Source of the DNA: Scleroderma bovista
Taxonomy: Eukaryota > Basidiomycota > Agaricomycetes > Boletales > Sclerodermataceae
Length of the DNA: 64,000 nucleotides
Reading direction: 5' to 3'
Assembly: GCA_037178675.1 (NCBI GenBank)
Contig: JAYMGJ010000312.1
Location: forward strand, 1 to 64,000
The first letter of the stretch is position 1. Each line of letters opens with the position of its first letter. Positions 32,278 to 42,090 of the stretch are shown in pieces. A program made the position numbers and the translations under genes. The notes beneath the pieces are model-generated. The model ran no database searches. It was not told the DNA's origin and saw only the letters and a list, made by a program, of their open reading frames with translations.

Positions 32278-35200
32278 TTAGGCGGACTTGTGCGGACCAG
32301 GTTTGCCTGGGTACTTGTGATGGAAATCTTTGACGAGCTCCGACGCATGGTCGAGCTCAGTGGCAAGGAGCCACGATGTTTCTTCATCTGTACCGGCGTA
32401 GCCAGCCCAGCGGACTAGGTAAAGGAGTTGGCAGTGGCGTCTTCTGCGGTCGATCTTTGAGTCTAAGATTTCTTCGACTTCGTATTCGACTTCTCCGTCG
32501 ACTTCGATCGGAGGTGGCGGAGATTGGACGCGATTGGGAATACTGCTTTGGTGGGAGGTCTCGAGTTGAGACACGTGGAATACTGGGTGCACGGACTTCA
32601 TGGTGTCGGGAAGTCGGAGCGTGAAGGAGAGCGATCCAGGTTTGGCTATTATTTCGAAGGGTCCGAAATTCTTGTCGGAGAGCTTCTTGGATGGGCGTGT
32701 AGACCTGAAATACTTTGCTTTCACATAGACTTGATCACCTATCTTGAAATCCGGCGGAGTTGATCTTTTCGCATCTGCGGGGCCTTGGTAGCGCTGTTGC
32801 GCAAGGGCCATCTCAGAGCGGAGGAACTCATGGAGTTCTTTGAGGTCGGAGGTATATTCTTGAGCGCGGGAAGAACTGAGGCCCAAGTCGGAGTTGACTG
32901 CGATGTCGGGGTGGTAGCCTTTATTAGCGAAGAAGGGTGAGACACCAGTGGTTGCGCTAGGGGAGTTATTAAACGCGAACTCCGCAAGTGGGAGGAGTTC
33001 GGCCCAGTTGTCTTGTTGATAATTGCAGTAGATTCGGAGGTACTGCTCGAGTGTTTGGTTCGTCCGCTCGGTTTGACCATCTCCTTCTGGGTGATAGCCA
33101 GAGGTGAAATGTAAGGTCATTCCGAGTGCTTTTCCGAGTGATCGGAAGAAGTGAGAGACGAACTCCGAACCTCTGTCGGAGGTGACATGGGTGGGTACTC
33201 CGTGTTTGGAAAACACATGCGCGACGAAGAGCTTGGCAAGCTCAGGGGAAGTGATGGTGTCGTAGGTCGGAATGAATATTCCTTGCTTCGAGAGGCGGTC
33301 CACGACGACTAGGATGGAGGTGAATCCATCGGAAGAAGGTAGTTGCTCGATGAAGTCCATGGATATGGAATGCCATGGGCGAGCGGGGATCGGGAGTTGT
33401 TTTAGTAGGCCGTAGGGTCTGTGCCTAGGGACCTTAGCACGTCCGCAGGATGTGCAGGAACTTACGTAGTCTTTTACGAAGGTGCGGACACCTGGCCAGG
33501 TATATTCCCGGCGGACTAGTTCCAAAGTGCGGTTCTGGCCGAAGTGGCCGGAGAGCGGATGGTCGTGCTTGTAGCGGAGGACTCTGAGGCGGAGGTCGTT
33601 GGTGTCCGGCACGTAGATCCTATCATCAAGGCGGAGCAAGCCAGCGGAGTCCGTTGACCACCGAGAATCGGATGAGTCGGACTTGTGACTGAGCGCGACG
33701 GGATCAGAGGGGAGGGCTGCGAGGATGTCTTTGTGGAGTTGTTCCACGTCGACGAGGATGGCAGCGCGGATTGCCGGAGTGAGGAGAATGGTTGCCCTAA
33801 GGGAGGACGCGAGTTGTTCTTGGGTGAACATGGGTCGGAGGTTGTGTGGGTTGACCCGAGCGTAGTCCCTATCCCCCTCTTTTGGGTAGACGTCCCAGCG
33901 TCGAGTGAGGGCATCGGGTTTAGCTCCGAGGCGTCCAGGGCGGAAGCGGATGGCGAGGTTGAACTGGGAGAGATACTCCGACCAGCGGGCTTGACGCCGA
34001 GTCAAGACCTTGGAGCTGGAGAAATACTCCAAATTCTTGTGGTCAGTGACCACGTCGACCGGAGTGGCGGAGCCCTCAAGGTAGTGTCGCCAGTGCTTGA
34101 AGGCCTCGAAGATGGCCAAAAGCTCCTTGTCATGGGTGTCGTAGTTGAGCTCAGGGGCGGACAGAGTCCGCGAATAGTATGCGACAGGGCGGAGGACCTC
34201 GTCGGAGCCAGTGATGGAAAGGATTCCAGCAATGGCGTAGTCCGAAGCATCGGTCTCCACAGTCAGCGGAGCGTCAGGGACCCAGTGGGTAAGGATAGGA
34301 GCGGAGGTGAAGGCCTTCTTCAGGAGGTTAAAGGCGGAGCGACAGTCCTCACCAAAATTCCAAGGAATGTTTTTGCGGGTAAGCCGCGTGAGAGGTACGA
34401 CGATGTCGGAGTAGTTGAAGATGAAACGACGGTAGAAATTCGCAAAACCGAGGAAGGACTGGATGTCCTTCACCTTGCGGGGTTCTGGCCAGTCGGAGAT
34501 GGCTTTGACTTTGTCGGCGGACATGGAAAGGCCATCGGGGGAGAGGCAGAAGCCCAGGTATTCGGTGGAGGTGGTATGGAATTCGCACTTCTCTGGCTTA
34601 GCAAAGAGATTATGCTTGCGGAGGCGTCGGAGGACTTCGCGGACATGCTGTTGATGCGATTCGATGTCTTCGGAGTAGATAAGGATGTCGTCTAGGTAGA
34701 CGACAACACAGACATCAAGCATGTCGGAGAGAATGCTGTTAACAAATCGCTGGAAAGCCGCGGGAGCATTGGTCAAGCCGAAAGGCATGACATTCCACTC
34801 GAAGGAACCATACCGCGTGCGAAACGCGGTCTTCCATTCATCCCCTTCAGCGATGCGGACCAAGTGATACGCGTGGCGGAGATCGATCTTTGAGTAGATC
34901 TTTGCCTTGCTGGGGGAATCGAGGAGGTCGGAGATGAGAGGGAGTGGGTAGCGGTCTTTCTTTGATATTTTGTTCAGTCCTCTGTAGTCGACGCAGAGGC
35001 GGAGTGATCCATCCTTTTTGCGTACGAACAGGACAGGAGCTCCATGAGCGGAGGTCGACTGTCGAATAAAGCCGTAGGAGAGGTGCTCGTCGATGAATGT
35101 GCGGAGCGCCCCTAATTCAGTCTGTGAAAGGGAGTACACAGTGCCCAGTGGAGGACTAGCGCCTTCCTCCAAATCGATTCGGAGATCATACTCGCGATGC

Positions 35201-36003
35201 GGAGCGAGCGTGGTAGCTTTTGCCTTGCTGAAGACGTCAGCGAAGTCATGGTAGACTTCTGGCACAGCGGAGAGATTGGGAGAATCGACAGGAGTGGCAG
35301 CGGAGGCTGAGCGGAGCTTCGCTTCTTCTGGGCGGATGTACAGCGTGAAGTTGGTAGATCCCGTGAGTTTGCAAGCGCGCGCGAATGCAGCAGCGCCTAT
35401 CAGCGAAACGTAGGGAGCGGTCAACTGAGGCGAGTCGGAGTCAGAGGGCGGAGATGAGTCCTCAGGTGGCGGAGCCGTGGGGGCAGTCGCAGAGGCGGAC
35501 TCGACAGAAGGAGGTACCGGGGATGCGGGCATTCGCAGTGTGCCTTTACGGAATTCGATGTGGCCCAAAACCCAGTCAATCAACGGATTGTAGTGGGTGA
35601 GCCAGCTATGTCCGAGGACCAGCACGCAGGAGGAATCCAGCGGAGTTACGTAGAATGTTTCGGAGTTGACTTCGCCTGTGGAGAACTGAATGTCGAGTTC
35701 GATGGCTTTAGTAATGAAGGTGTTCGTAGAACCGTCTAGGAGGCGGAGTTCAAGCGGAGCGATTGCGTAGGTTTCGAGAGAGTGTTTATTAACAAATTTG
35801 CTATCTATGAAACAGTGGCTAGAGCCAGAGTCAACGAGAGTGGAAACAGGAGGAGTAGCGACAGGGGACGTAATCGTGACGGAGGGCATAAGGGAGTTGG
35901 GATCGGAGAGAGCGGACGCGTTGAGGCGTAACTCCGTAGGTGCACAGTCGGAGTCAACGCAACCCCCAGCTTGTGCGGAGTTCTGGGAGCTGCTGTCTAA
36001 TTT
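32278..36003 (-). CDS. Gypsy-3 Pol polyprotein
   Basis: The frame is open from the -1 frameshift site at 36000-36006; the first Met is at 35889 and gives 1203 aa. Order: retropepsin (LVDSGSSHCFIDS), RT with intact YLDDILIYS, RNase H (ETDASDYAIAG), integrase zinc site (HPLSGHFGQNR...CTSCGRAK), integrase core with D (MDFIEQLP), D (TSDRGSEF) and E (GQTERTNQ), and a chromodomain (EVEEILDSKIDRR...YLVRWAGYAGTDEETSW) near residues 1130-1190. All catalytic residues I can check are present. It is expected to be made as a Gag-Pol fusion and cleaved by its own protease. Confidence 0.95.
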   Translation of the reverse strand, partial: KLDSSSQNSAQAGGCVDSDCAPTELRLNASALSDPNSLMPSVTITSPVATPPVSTLVDSGSSHCFIDSKFVNKHSLETYAIAPLELRLLDGSTNTFITKAIELDIQFSTGEVNSETFYVTPLDSSCVLVLGHSWLTHYNPLIDWVLGHIEFRKGTLRMPASPVPPSVESASATAPTAPPPEDSSPPSDSDSPQLTAPYVSLIGAAAFARACKLTGSTNFTLYIRPEEAKLRSASAATPVDSPNLSAVPEVYHDFADVFSKAKATTLAPHREYDLRIDLEEGASPPLGTVYSLSQTELGALRTFIDEHLSYGFIRQSTSAHGAPVLFVRKKDGSLRLCVDYRGLNKISKKDRYPLPLISDLLDSPSKAKIYSKIDLRHAYHLVRIAEGDEWKTAFRTRYGSFEWNVMPFGLTNAPAAFQRFVNSILSDMLDVCVVVYLDDILIYSEDIESHQQHVREVLRRLRKHNLFAKPEKCEFHTTSTEYLGFCLSPDGLSMSADKVKAISDWPEPRKVKDIQSFLGFANFYRRFIFNYSDIVVPLTRLTRKNIPWNFGEDCRSAFNLLKKAFTSAPILTHWVPDAPLTVETDASDYAIAGILSITGSDEVLRPVAYYSRTLSAPELNYDTHDKELLAIFEAFKHWRHYLEGSATPVDVVTDHKNLEYFSSSKVLTRRQARWSEYLSQFNLAIRFRPGRLGAKPDALTRRWDVYPKEGDRDYARVNPHNLRPMFTQEQLASSLRATILLTPAIRAAILVDVEQLHKDILAALPSDPVALSHKSDSSDSRWSTDSAGLLRLDDRIYVPDTNDLRLRVLRYKHDHPLSGHFGQNRTLELVRREYTWPGVRTFVKDYVSSCTSCGRAKVPRHRPYGLLKQLPIPARPWHSISMDFIEQLPSSDGFTSILVVVDRLSKQGIFIPTYDTITSPELAKLFVAHVFSKHGVPTHVTSDRGSEFVSHFFRSLGKALGMTLHFTSGYHPEGDGQTERTNQTLEQYLRIYCNYQQDNWAELLPLAEFAFNNSPSATTGVSPFFANKGYHPDIAVNSDLGLSSSRAQEYTSDLKELHEFLRSEMALAQQRYQGPADAKRSTPPDFKIGDQVYVKAKYFRSTRPSKKLSDKNFGPFEIIAKPGSLSFTLRLPDTMKSVHPVFHVSQLETSHQSSIPNRVQSPPPPIEVDGEVEYEVEEILDSKIDRRRRHCQLLYLVRWAGYAGTDEETSWLLATELDHASELVKDFHHKYPGKPGPHKSA

Positions 36004-36006
36004 TTT
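35960..36006 (-). promoter_or_regulatory. -1 ribosomal frameshift signal, gag to pol (Gypsy-3)
   Basis: On the minus strand A AAA AAT (36006-36000) is followed by TAG, a 7-nt spacer and a stem formed by CAGCTCCCAG (35992-35983) with CTGGGGGTTG (35969-35960), loop 13 nt. One C-to-T change from the Gypsy-2 stem keeps pairing as a G-U. Confidence 0.88.
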
Positions 36007-37358
36007 GACTCCGCAGCAGCGGGAGTCACGGCCTTGGCAGCGCGGGCCTTGGCCTTAGAGCTCTTGGAGGTGGACTTTGGACAGTCCCTGGCCATGTGGC
36101 CTGGCTGTCCGCAGAACATGCAGAGCTTGTCCTTGATGCGCCGCTGGCGCTCTTCCTCGGTCAACTTGCCATCCTTTCCAAGATGGGCAGGGGTTTCGGA
36201 GGAGGCGGGTTTGGCGCCGGAGGAGCTCTTCGACTTGTCGGAGCTCTTGTTCTTGTTGTCCTTCTCCTTGGTTTTACCCTTGGAGTCGGACGAGGCGGAG
36301 GAGGTGCCTTTGGAGGCGGAGTTGGACGACGAGGAGGTGGAGGTCTTGCTTTGGCGCGCAACTTCAGATTTGCGCTCCCAGTACCTGGCGTCGATGGTCT
36401 GCGCGAGAGTGCGATAACCATCAAGGGTGCGGGGCTTGCCAACGCGAGAGATTTCGTCCTTGATGCGGTCGGGGAGACCGCTGTAGAAAATGTGGCGGAG
36501 GGCGCCATCGCCGTAGCCGCGGACTTGGCCAGCGAGGCGGTTGAACTCAACCACGTACTTGTTGATCTTTTGTCCTTCTTTCATGGACAGGTTGTCCAAC
36601 TGATGTTCGGCGTCTCCGACGGGATCGTGCGGGCCGAAGTTGGACTTCAGTTCGGAGACGAACTGGGCGTAGTTGTCCATCCATAGCGGACGGGCACGGG
36701 GATTGGCGGAGTTGAGTAGGTCCGGTTCGAACCATTCGAGGGCCATGCCCTTTAGGTACGACTGCGCGAAGGTGACCCTAGCGCGGTCGGAGGCGAAAGC
36801 CTTGGGGCGATCCTGAAAGTTCAGTTCGCACTGAACAAGGAAAGCGCGGAGTTTGCGCGGATCGGTCCCGTCGAACGTATCAGGTTCGCGGACTTTGGTG
36901 CGACCAGAAGAGGAGTCGCGGTCGGCAGATGCCGTAGCGACTTTGGTCAGCGCCTGGACCGCTTGTGCGAATAGGAGCAGCGGGTCCGGAGTCGGAGTTG
37001 AGGCGGAAGGGATAGGGGAGTCTGGTAGCGGGACATCTGGTGGGTTGGGAGAAGGCGGGTTGCTATCTCCGCCGCCACCACCATCGCCACCAGGGTAGCT
37101 GTCACCGTAGATATCCAAGGCGTTGTCGAAACGATGCGTGGAGTAAACTCCAGACTCGTTGGGGCGGCGCGGAGCGGGGGTTGGAGTAGTGGGATCGGGG
37201 GCGGGAGCCCCAGGCGGAGTATTGCGATTGGAGAAGGAGAGGAACTCTCCTTCTTCGGCCAAGTCATTTCGGGAAGTGGAGGGCGCATTGAGCGCCTCCT
37301 GGCGCTCTTCGAGCGCACGAGACTGAGCACGGGTAGTTATGATTGAGCGACTAGTCAT
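35997..37358 (-). CDS. Gypsy-3 Gag (453 aa)
   Basis: Full-length frame colinear with the Gypsy-2 Gag, starting MTSRSIITTRAQS 45 bases after the 5' LTR. It has the gag core (KLRAFLVQCELNFQDRP, FAQSYLKGMALEWFE, FYSGLPDRIKDEI) and one CCHC knuckle CMFCGQPGHMARDC near residue 422. Only scattered substitutions separate it from Gypsy-2. Confidence 0.95.
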   Translation of the reverse strand: MTSRSIITTRAQSRALEERQEALNAPSTSRNDLAEEGEFLSFSNRNTPPGAPAPDPTTPTPAPRRPNESGVYSTHRFDNALDIYGDSYPGGDGGGGGDSNPPSPNPPDVPLPDSPIPSASTPTPDPLLLFAQAVQALTKVATASADRDSSSGRTKVREPDTFDGTDPRKLRAFLVQCELNFQDRPKAFASDRARVTFAQSYLKGMALEWFEPDLLNSANPRARPLWMDNYAQFVSELKSNFGPHDPVGDAEHQLDNLSMKEGQKINKYVVEFNRLAGQVRGYGDGALRHIFYSGLPDRIKDEISRVGKPRTLDGYRTLAQTIDARYWERKSEVARQSKTSTSSSSNSASKGTSSASSDSKGKTKEKDNKNKSSDKSKSSSGAKPASSETPAHLGKDGKLTEEERQRRIKDKLCMFCGQPGHMARDCPKSTSKSSKAKARAAKAVTPAAAESKN

Positions 37359-37403
37359 GGTTGAGAGTAATTAGCAGGTGTGCAAGAGTGAGTTCGAATA
37401 TAC

Positions 37404-38093
37404 TGTCAGAACCGTTTCCTCCGACGAACTCCGACGCAAGCGGAGTTAAGTGCGAAGGGTTGTCGACGACAGGTGGAGGAGATGCGGAAGGGTTTGAGGA
37501 CTTGGCTTCAGCGTATGTGCTGCGCCCTTGCGATACCTGCGTCCTCGTATTTCGGAGGACTAAGGGACAGAGAGACGGAGGTCCGACGAAGGTCGGAGTT
37601 GCCAGAAGGCAGAGGAGACAGAGGAGGGCAGAGGAGAGTTCGCGGGAGGTATTCAAGCTGATATTCGAACTGAGGGACAATCCCCTCAGCGTGCGGAGTA
37701 CTTATACTTTACATCGGGAATGTACAGTAACCGAGAAGCGGAGAGAAACACAGCGGAGACGTAGGTAAGAGTCTGCGGATGACAAACGGATGAGTAACAT
37801 ACACGGAACGGAGATCAGTGATAAGCGTAACGGATCAAAAGGTTAACGGATCACAGCTATGAGTAATCATATCTAATCTAAAACGGGAACAAAGGAAACA
37901 GGAACAGAGACGGAACGGAAGCATACGATAACCGGAGGCATAGGCGCGGAACTATATACCAAAAGGAGACGGAGCGTCAATAGTCGGAGCGGAGATGGAT
38001 ACATAGCGTCGGAGGTGTGCGATTACGATCGGACTTGAGTTTACAACAGACTAGAGGCCTTGCGGAGTCACGAGGCGTCACGCGGTCGTGACA
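37404..38093 (-). repeat. Gypsy-3 5' LTR (690 bp)
   Basis: Partner of 30003-30692, identical by eye. The leader on the minus strand begins GTATATTCGAACTCAC, without a TGG primer-site start. Confidence 0.93.
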
Positions 38094-39007
38094 GTGGCTG
38101 TCGACGAGCCATGCAGTAGGGGCCGTTGATGCGGTGGAGAGGGTGGTGGTGGTTGGCATTGCATTGGTGGTGGACTCGGTGTTGTGGTGGTGATGGCGTC
38201 GTCACCATCGCATTATGAAGAGGGTCGTGGTTGTGGTCGTCGCCGTTGGGTGCGGTGGTGGCTGTCATCGCCATCATTTGGTGGTGGAGAGGGTCGTGGT
38301 GGTGGTTTGTGTTGCATTGGTGGCAGTGTCGTTGTCGTCAGTGGTGCGGTGTCGTTGTCGTCAATGGCATTGGTGATGCGGTCGTGTGGTTGTGGTGGTC
38401 GGCATTGTGGTGGTTGGTGTGCGGGTGCGGGTGCCCACACAGACTCGACCTGTAAGAATGCTTATTAGTAAACAAAATTAAAAAAAAGAAACGTACCTCG
38501 TAGTAGCAGAGGCAATTGCGCTCTGCAGGCGTACGTGTACGCAGGTGGAGGTGCGGATGTGCATGCAGAGGCCTGTAAAAATAGTTAGTAAACAAAAAAA
38601 AAAAGTAAACGAAGTAAACACACCTGTACTACGTTCGATCGTGCTGTGGTGCTGTGCTCAATACTGCTGCTGCTGCTGCTGGTCAATGCTGGTCAGGGCG
38701 ATGGAGACTGACATTGTTGGTGGCACTGGTGTCGGAGTGGCAGCGTCGTGCATGAATATTTGACAGCGTGATTACAGTGGTGGTGGAGTGGGGGTGGGGG
38801 TGGGGTAAGCGATGTCTGGGACTTAGAGAAATTTTGTAAAGTTACCTTATGTAACCTGGACTGTAAACGTGCTGTGTCAGTGCTGTGTTCCCATGGAACT
38901 GGGACCCTGTGGCAACGTATGCTGTAAGTGCTGTCAAGTGCTGTCAAATACTGTACTATTACGGTAATTACTGTGGGCACTGTCCCGAAATAAGGGATTT
39001 GCTGATG

Positions 39008-39172
39008 AAACCCAAACGGGCTACAGGGAATGGCGCTAAAGGCTGGCCGTAAACAAAACGGAAGGTGTGAAGAAGAAGCTCCTTAACCCTGGAGTCCGGG
39101 TATAGTTTCCCTTTACTAGGCTGGGGAACAGCATGTGATAGAGCAAGTAAGATGTGTAGATTCGAGCTCAGG
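39008..39172 (-). other. Gypsy-1 5' leader, distal part
   Basis: Lies between element B and the 5' LTR. On the minus strand the first bases after the LTR are CCTGAGCTCGAATC; no canonical TGG-type primer site is seen. Confidence 0.6.
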
Positions 39173-39543
39173 TGAGACAACCCTAGGCAAAGAACACCAA
39201 GGACCCTAACATGTGAGACTCTGAGGAGGAATAGGATGTGAGTATCTAGAGCAAAGACCCAAGATGAGCTCAAATGGGGAGCCTCTGGGTGCTGGATTGC
39301 ACTGTATATATACTACTATACACGAGGGCTACGCGAGGCTATCCATGAGGCTACGTGCAGGTAGAAGGCTATGTAATGACATCACTGTGGAGCTAAGGTT
39401 ATGCGTAATGATGTCAAGGGTGGCAGCGTGTACAGCACGAGGTACAGGTCTAGACTAGGTAGATAAGATAGAGGCTGTACACTAAGATAAGATAAACACT
39501 ATCTAATTGTAGATTAGATAAGATAAAAAGTTGGTCCGTAACA
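39173..39543 (-). repeat. Gypsy-1 5' LTR (371 bp)
   Basis: Same length and termini as 5574-5944 and flanked at 39544-39548 by CATGT, the duplicate of 5569-5573. Taken alone it could be misread as a solo LTR about 33 kb from its partner. Confidence 0.92.
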
Positions 39544-39548
39544 CATGT

Positions 39549-39985
39549 ACTGAATGTATTTAGTTTGAGGGAGCAGTCATAGTTGAGAATTTTGTAGTTG
39601 CCATGATTGCAGCTCCTGGTTGTCGCCTCATCATGGATGCTTGATGTGAAGCAGCAGTATCATTACATGATGACTCTTCACACAACTACTCACAATGGCG
39701 AGTTGTTGCACCTACTTGTACTAGTGGTGCTATGACGTCAGCTGCCTAGTTATTCTTGTAGTCATAAATATTAGAGTCTAATCACTGCCCCTGACAACAG
39801 CTATCTTGCCACATGACTTCGCCCACAAAATTTGTTGTATCCATAGTATCTACTACTATTATCATGATATAGTCACCGGCTGTTTTCCTTCTGCATGTGA
39901 ATATATTATGCATGGACCGGTACACTGTTGAACTGCCTGAGCACTTATCCCATATGTTATAAACCCCTACTACTGTAGTCTCCTG
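39549..39985. other. Intergenic, no gene recognised
   Basis: Short AT-rich spacer between the Gypsy-1 target and TIR element C; before Gypsy-1 inserted it was continuous with sequence left of 5569. Confidence 0.6.
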
Positions 39986-40332
39986 CATCAGCAAACCTTC
40001 ACATGACTATCTGTGACTTTTTTGACTTTTTTAGGCATGGATAGTCAAATAAGTCTGGATAGCATTCAGACTTTTTTAAGTAGATCCTTTGTCTATCCAG
40101 ATGACTTTTCTGACTATTTAGACCTTTGTGACTTTCCATTAGGGTGACCTTTTTGACTTATTCTCATTATTGTACAATCCAACTTTTTTTTCCATTTTTT
40201 ATGCTTGCAATTAGCTTGCATAGCTCACAAATAAATAGCACCAGTCATTGATTGCAGCATGAGTAATACCAAAGCAATTAAACGAGTGTAGACATAGCAA
40301 TGTCAGTATGAAAAGTGTGACAAGACGACTAC

Positions 40333-40572
40333 TCATGCAAACAGACAGTAGCATCTTGTTCGGCAGCAGCTTTCTTCTTTTCTCTTGCTTTCACCTTCAC
40401 TGTGGTAGAGTACAGCTGTAGTCACCTTCGCAGCAGTCTCTTTCTTGGGCTGTGCCACAGGTGCAGGGTATCCGAACAGGCTTGGCCTGGCGTTCGACAT
40501 AAACTCAAATTTAGGCACCTGTATGACTTTAGCAGCTATGTAAACCTCAATAACAACCGTACTGACCTTCAA
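40333..40572 (-). pseudogene. Coding-like fragment inside element C
   Basis: A minus-strand frame contains KFEFMSNARPSLFGYPAPV followed by a Lys-rich segment. Composition is protein-like, but no family is recognised and no complete gene can be built. It may be a fragment picked up by the element. Confidence 0.3.
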
Positions 40573-41659
40573 ATCCTCAAGGGGCTCAGCTATTGCATGA
40601 TCATTGAAATATCAACACCATCACCTCCTTGTCCTTATCTTCATCTTTGTTGGGTTTTCGTATCATCTGTCAGGAGACGACAGCAGGTGTAATTGCAACA
40701 CTAGAGGGGCATTAGTTGAAGATGAGGGAAGTAATTGAGAGATGTGTACTACCCAGCTTGTCCTCACAGTCAAATGTGCTTACAGCATTGAAAATCAAAC
40801 CATAGTCACTCTCGAAAGAAGAGGACGCCATTCCACACCTAAGCCACTCAGACTGCAGGGCATAAAGGGGATACACTGGCTTGAGGGTGCCAAGGAGTGG
40901 GCCTGATGAGCATCTAGGATAGAAATGGAACCCAAACAAATCTGCCCGCTATACTATGGGGATCTAATAGAAGGTGGAAGCCCCCAATGCAGGTGTGACC
41001 AGTCAGAGAAGGAGTGGAAGTTGGAGATCCCAGTGCACTCACCGCAACGTGATTTGCAGCATTGTTCAGGCATATTTTGCAAAGGTCTTGAGAAATAACA
41101 AAAACTTGAAGTGAGACAACCAAGGATGGGAGATGTGTGTTGGCATCAGCATTGATTCTACAATGTCTTGGAAACCATGTACCACTCATTACTTTAGCAA
41201 AGGTCATTCGATGTTGAGGTTGGCAGTGTGGGTGGCCAGACCTGGTGATGAAGGTGGGGGAGCAAGAAAGAGTTCAACATGCTGATGTAATTACACTCTG
41301 CGAAAAATTTTGCTAAGTCCCATTGATCATCAATATGTTCTCCTGTTCACATCCTCACCCACATCTGTCCTTGTCAAACGTTCTATCCTGGCTTCCAAGA
41401 TGAGTACTCTTGTGTTTCATTCCTTCTATGTTAATAAATTCACTGATCATGTGTTCGAGATTGCATTCTAGCCAGCGCTGGGCTTGCAGTTCCGTGCACT
41501 GCAAAATACCTCTCACCCTGGATAACTTATCCTCAACTGGTAAGCACTTGCACTCTTCTATTTTCCCTACTTCCAACATACTAATCAGAAGCCCCAATCT
41601 GCAGTGTCTGTTTCACGGCAACCTAACCCCTTCTACGGCCACAAGCACATATCACGCCC

Positions 41660-42090
41660 ATGTGCCAAATTCATTGTGTTGCCCTTGCCGTCGTCATCAC
41701 CATCACCATCACCATCACCTCCATTTCGGCCGCCACCGCCACCCCTCTCGCCCTCGACGCTTGGTGCAATCGCCTTGCCTCTGCTCTCTACCTGTCCGAA
41801 GACAAATATTTGGCTTGGGGTCTCGATCACCGCAACTGGCGTGTTCCATGGTATGTCACCGTCACTGTCATCGACATTGACCCTTCTCCATTGTCTAGAA
41901 TTCTTGGGCATCATGATTTCAAATGCATTCAGTGAGTTCTGCGTCCTTGACTCGTTTCAACGTGTTCTGACGTTCTCCATTTTGTCTGCAGCCATTTCCG
42001 TGTCCGTTTCAACGCTGTGCATGTGCGTGCGTACGTTCAACCCCTCCGCTTGGCTCCCGCAGCTGTCTGGCTCGTCTGAGTGCTGCCTTG
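41660..42090 (+). pseudogene. Spliced gene-like fragment inside element C
   Basis: A frame from 41660 (MCQIHCVALAVV..., signal-like, with a CATCAC microsatellite coding Ile-Thr repeats) reads LALDAWCNRLASALYLSEDKY and LAWGLDHRNWRVPW. Splice signals then allow two further exons (ILGHHDFKCIQ; HFRVRFNAVHVRAYV) joined by GTATGT...CTAG and GTGAGT...TGCAG introns. A second TGCAG-preceded exon near 42163 (RYRVHLNVWHLFAC) resembles the third, suggesting an internal duplication. I do not recognise the protein. Confidence 0.4.

Larger units (their letters stand above)
30003..38093 (-). mobile_element. Gypsy-3: apparently intact chromovirus with antisense gene
   Basis: Two 690-bp LTRs (30003-30692, 37404-38093) show no differences by eye. 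Gag (453 aa) and pol are open, the gag-pol frameshift signal is present, and the extra antisense gene is open. This is the youngest insertion visible and may be autonomous. Flanks are TGGAG on the left and GTGGC on the right, so no target duplication is evident, unlike the other elements. Confidence 0.93.
29001..39007. mobile_element. TIR element B, inserted in Gypsy-1 leader, itself invaded
   Basis: The left end reads CATCAGCAAAACC and the right end, read inward, CATCAGCAAATCC. Both ends carry subterminal CTGTACAG/GTGCTGTCA words (29020-29290 and 38860-38975). Without the solo LTR and Gypsy-3 it is about 1.6 kb, close to element A, with a GTN-rich interior (about 80-bp units around CTGGCGCTGGGG at 29709-30002; GTGGTG at 38094-38430). 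No transposase remains. CCCAA occurs near both outer edges but not flush, so the target duplication is unresolved. Confidence 0.62.
5574..39543 (-). mobile_element. Gypsy-1: Ty3/gypsy chromovirus hosting nested insertions
   Basis: The two 371-bp LTRs (5574-5944 and 39173-39543) are flanked by the 5-bp duplication CATGT (5569-5573 and 39544-39548), which proves they bound one insertion. Reading leftward on the minus strand the element runs 5' LTR, leader, gag, CCHC knuckle, protease, RT, RNase H, integrase with chromodomain, polypurine tract, 3' LTR. Removing copia (8420-18175), Gypsy-2 (19118-26996) and TIR element B (29001-39007) leaves about 6.3 kb, the usual size. Reading frame is restored exactly across the copia and Gypsy-2 junctions, for example a lysine codon of RT at the TTTGC duplication. 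The coding region has several frameshifts and a changed RT active site, so it is dead. Confidence 0.92.

Noticed and set aside
33685..34695. 336-codon plus-strand frame opposite Gypsy-3 pol
   Set aside because: Complement of RT/RNase H codons with no motif; the corresponding frame in Gypsy-2 (22473-23447) is an equal shadow produced by codon bias.
39173..39543. Independent solo LTR
   Set aside because: Its flank CATGT matches the flank of the LTR at 5574 and lengths agree, so it is the 5' LTR of Gypsy-1, separated by nested insertions.
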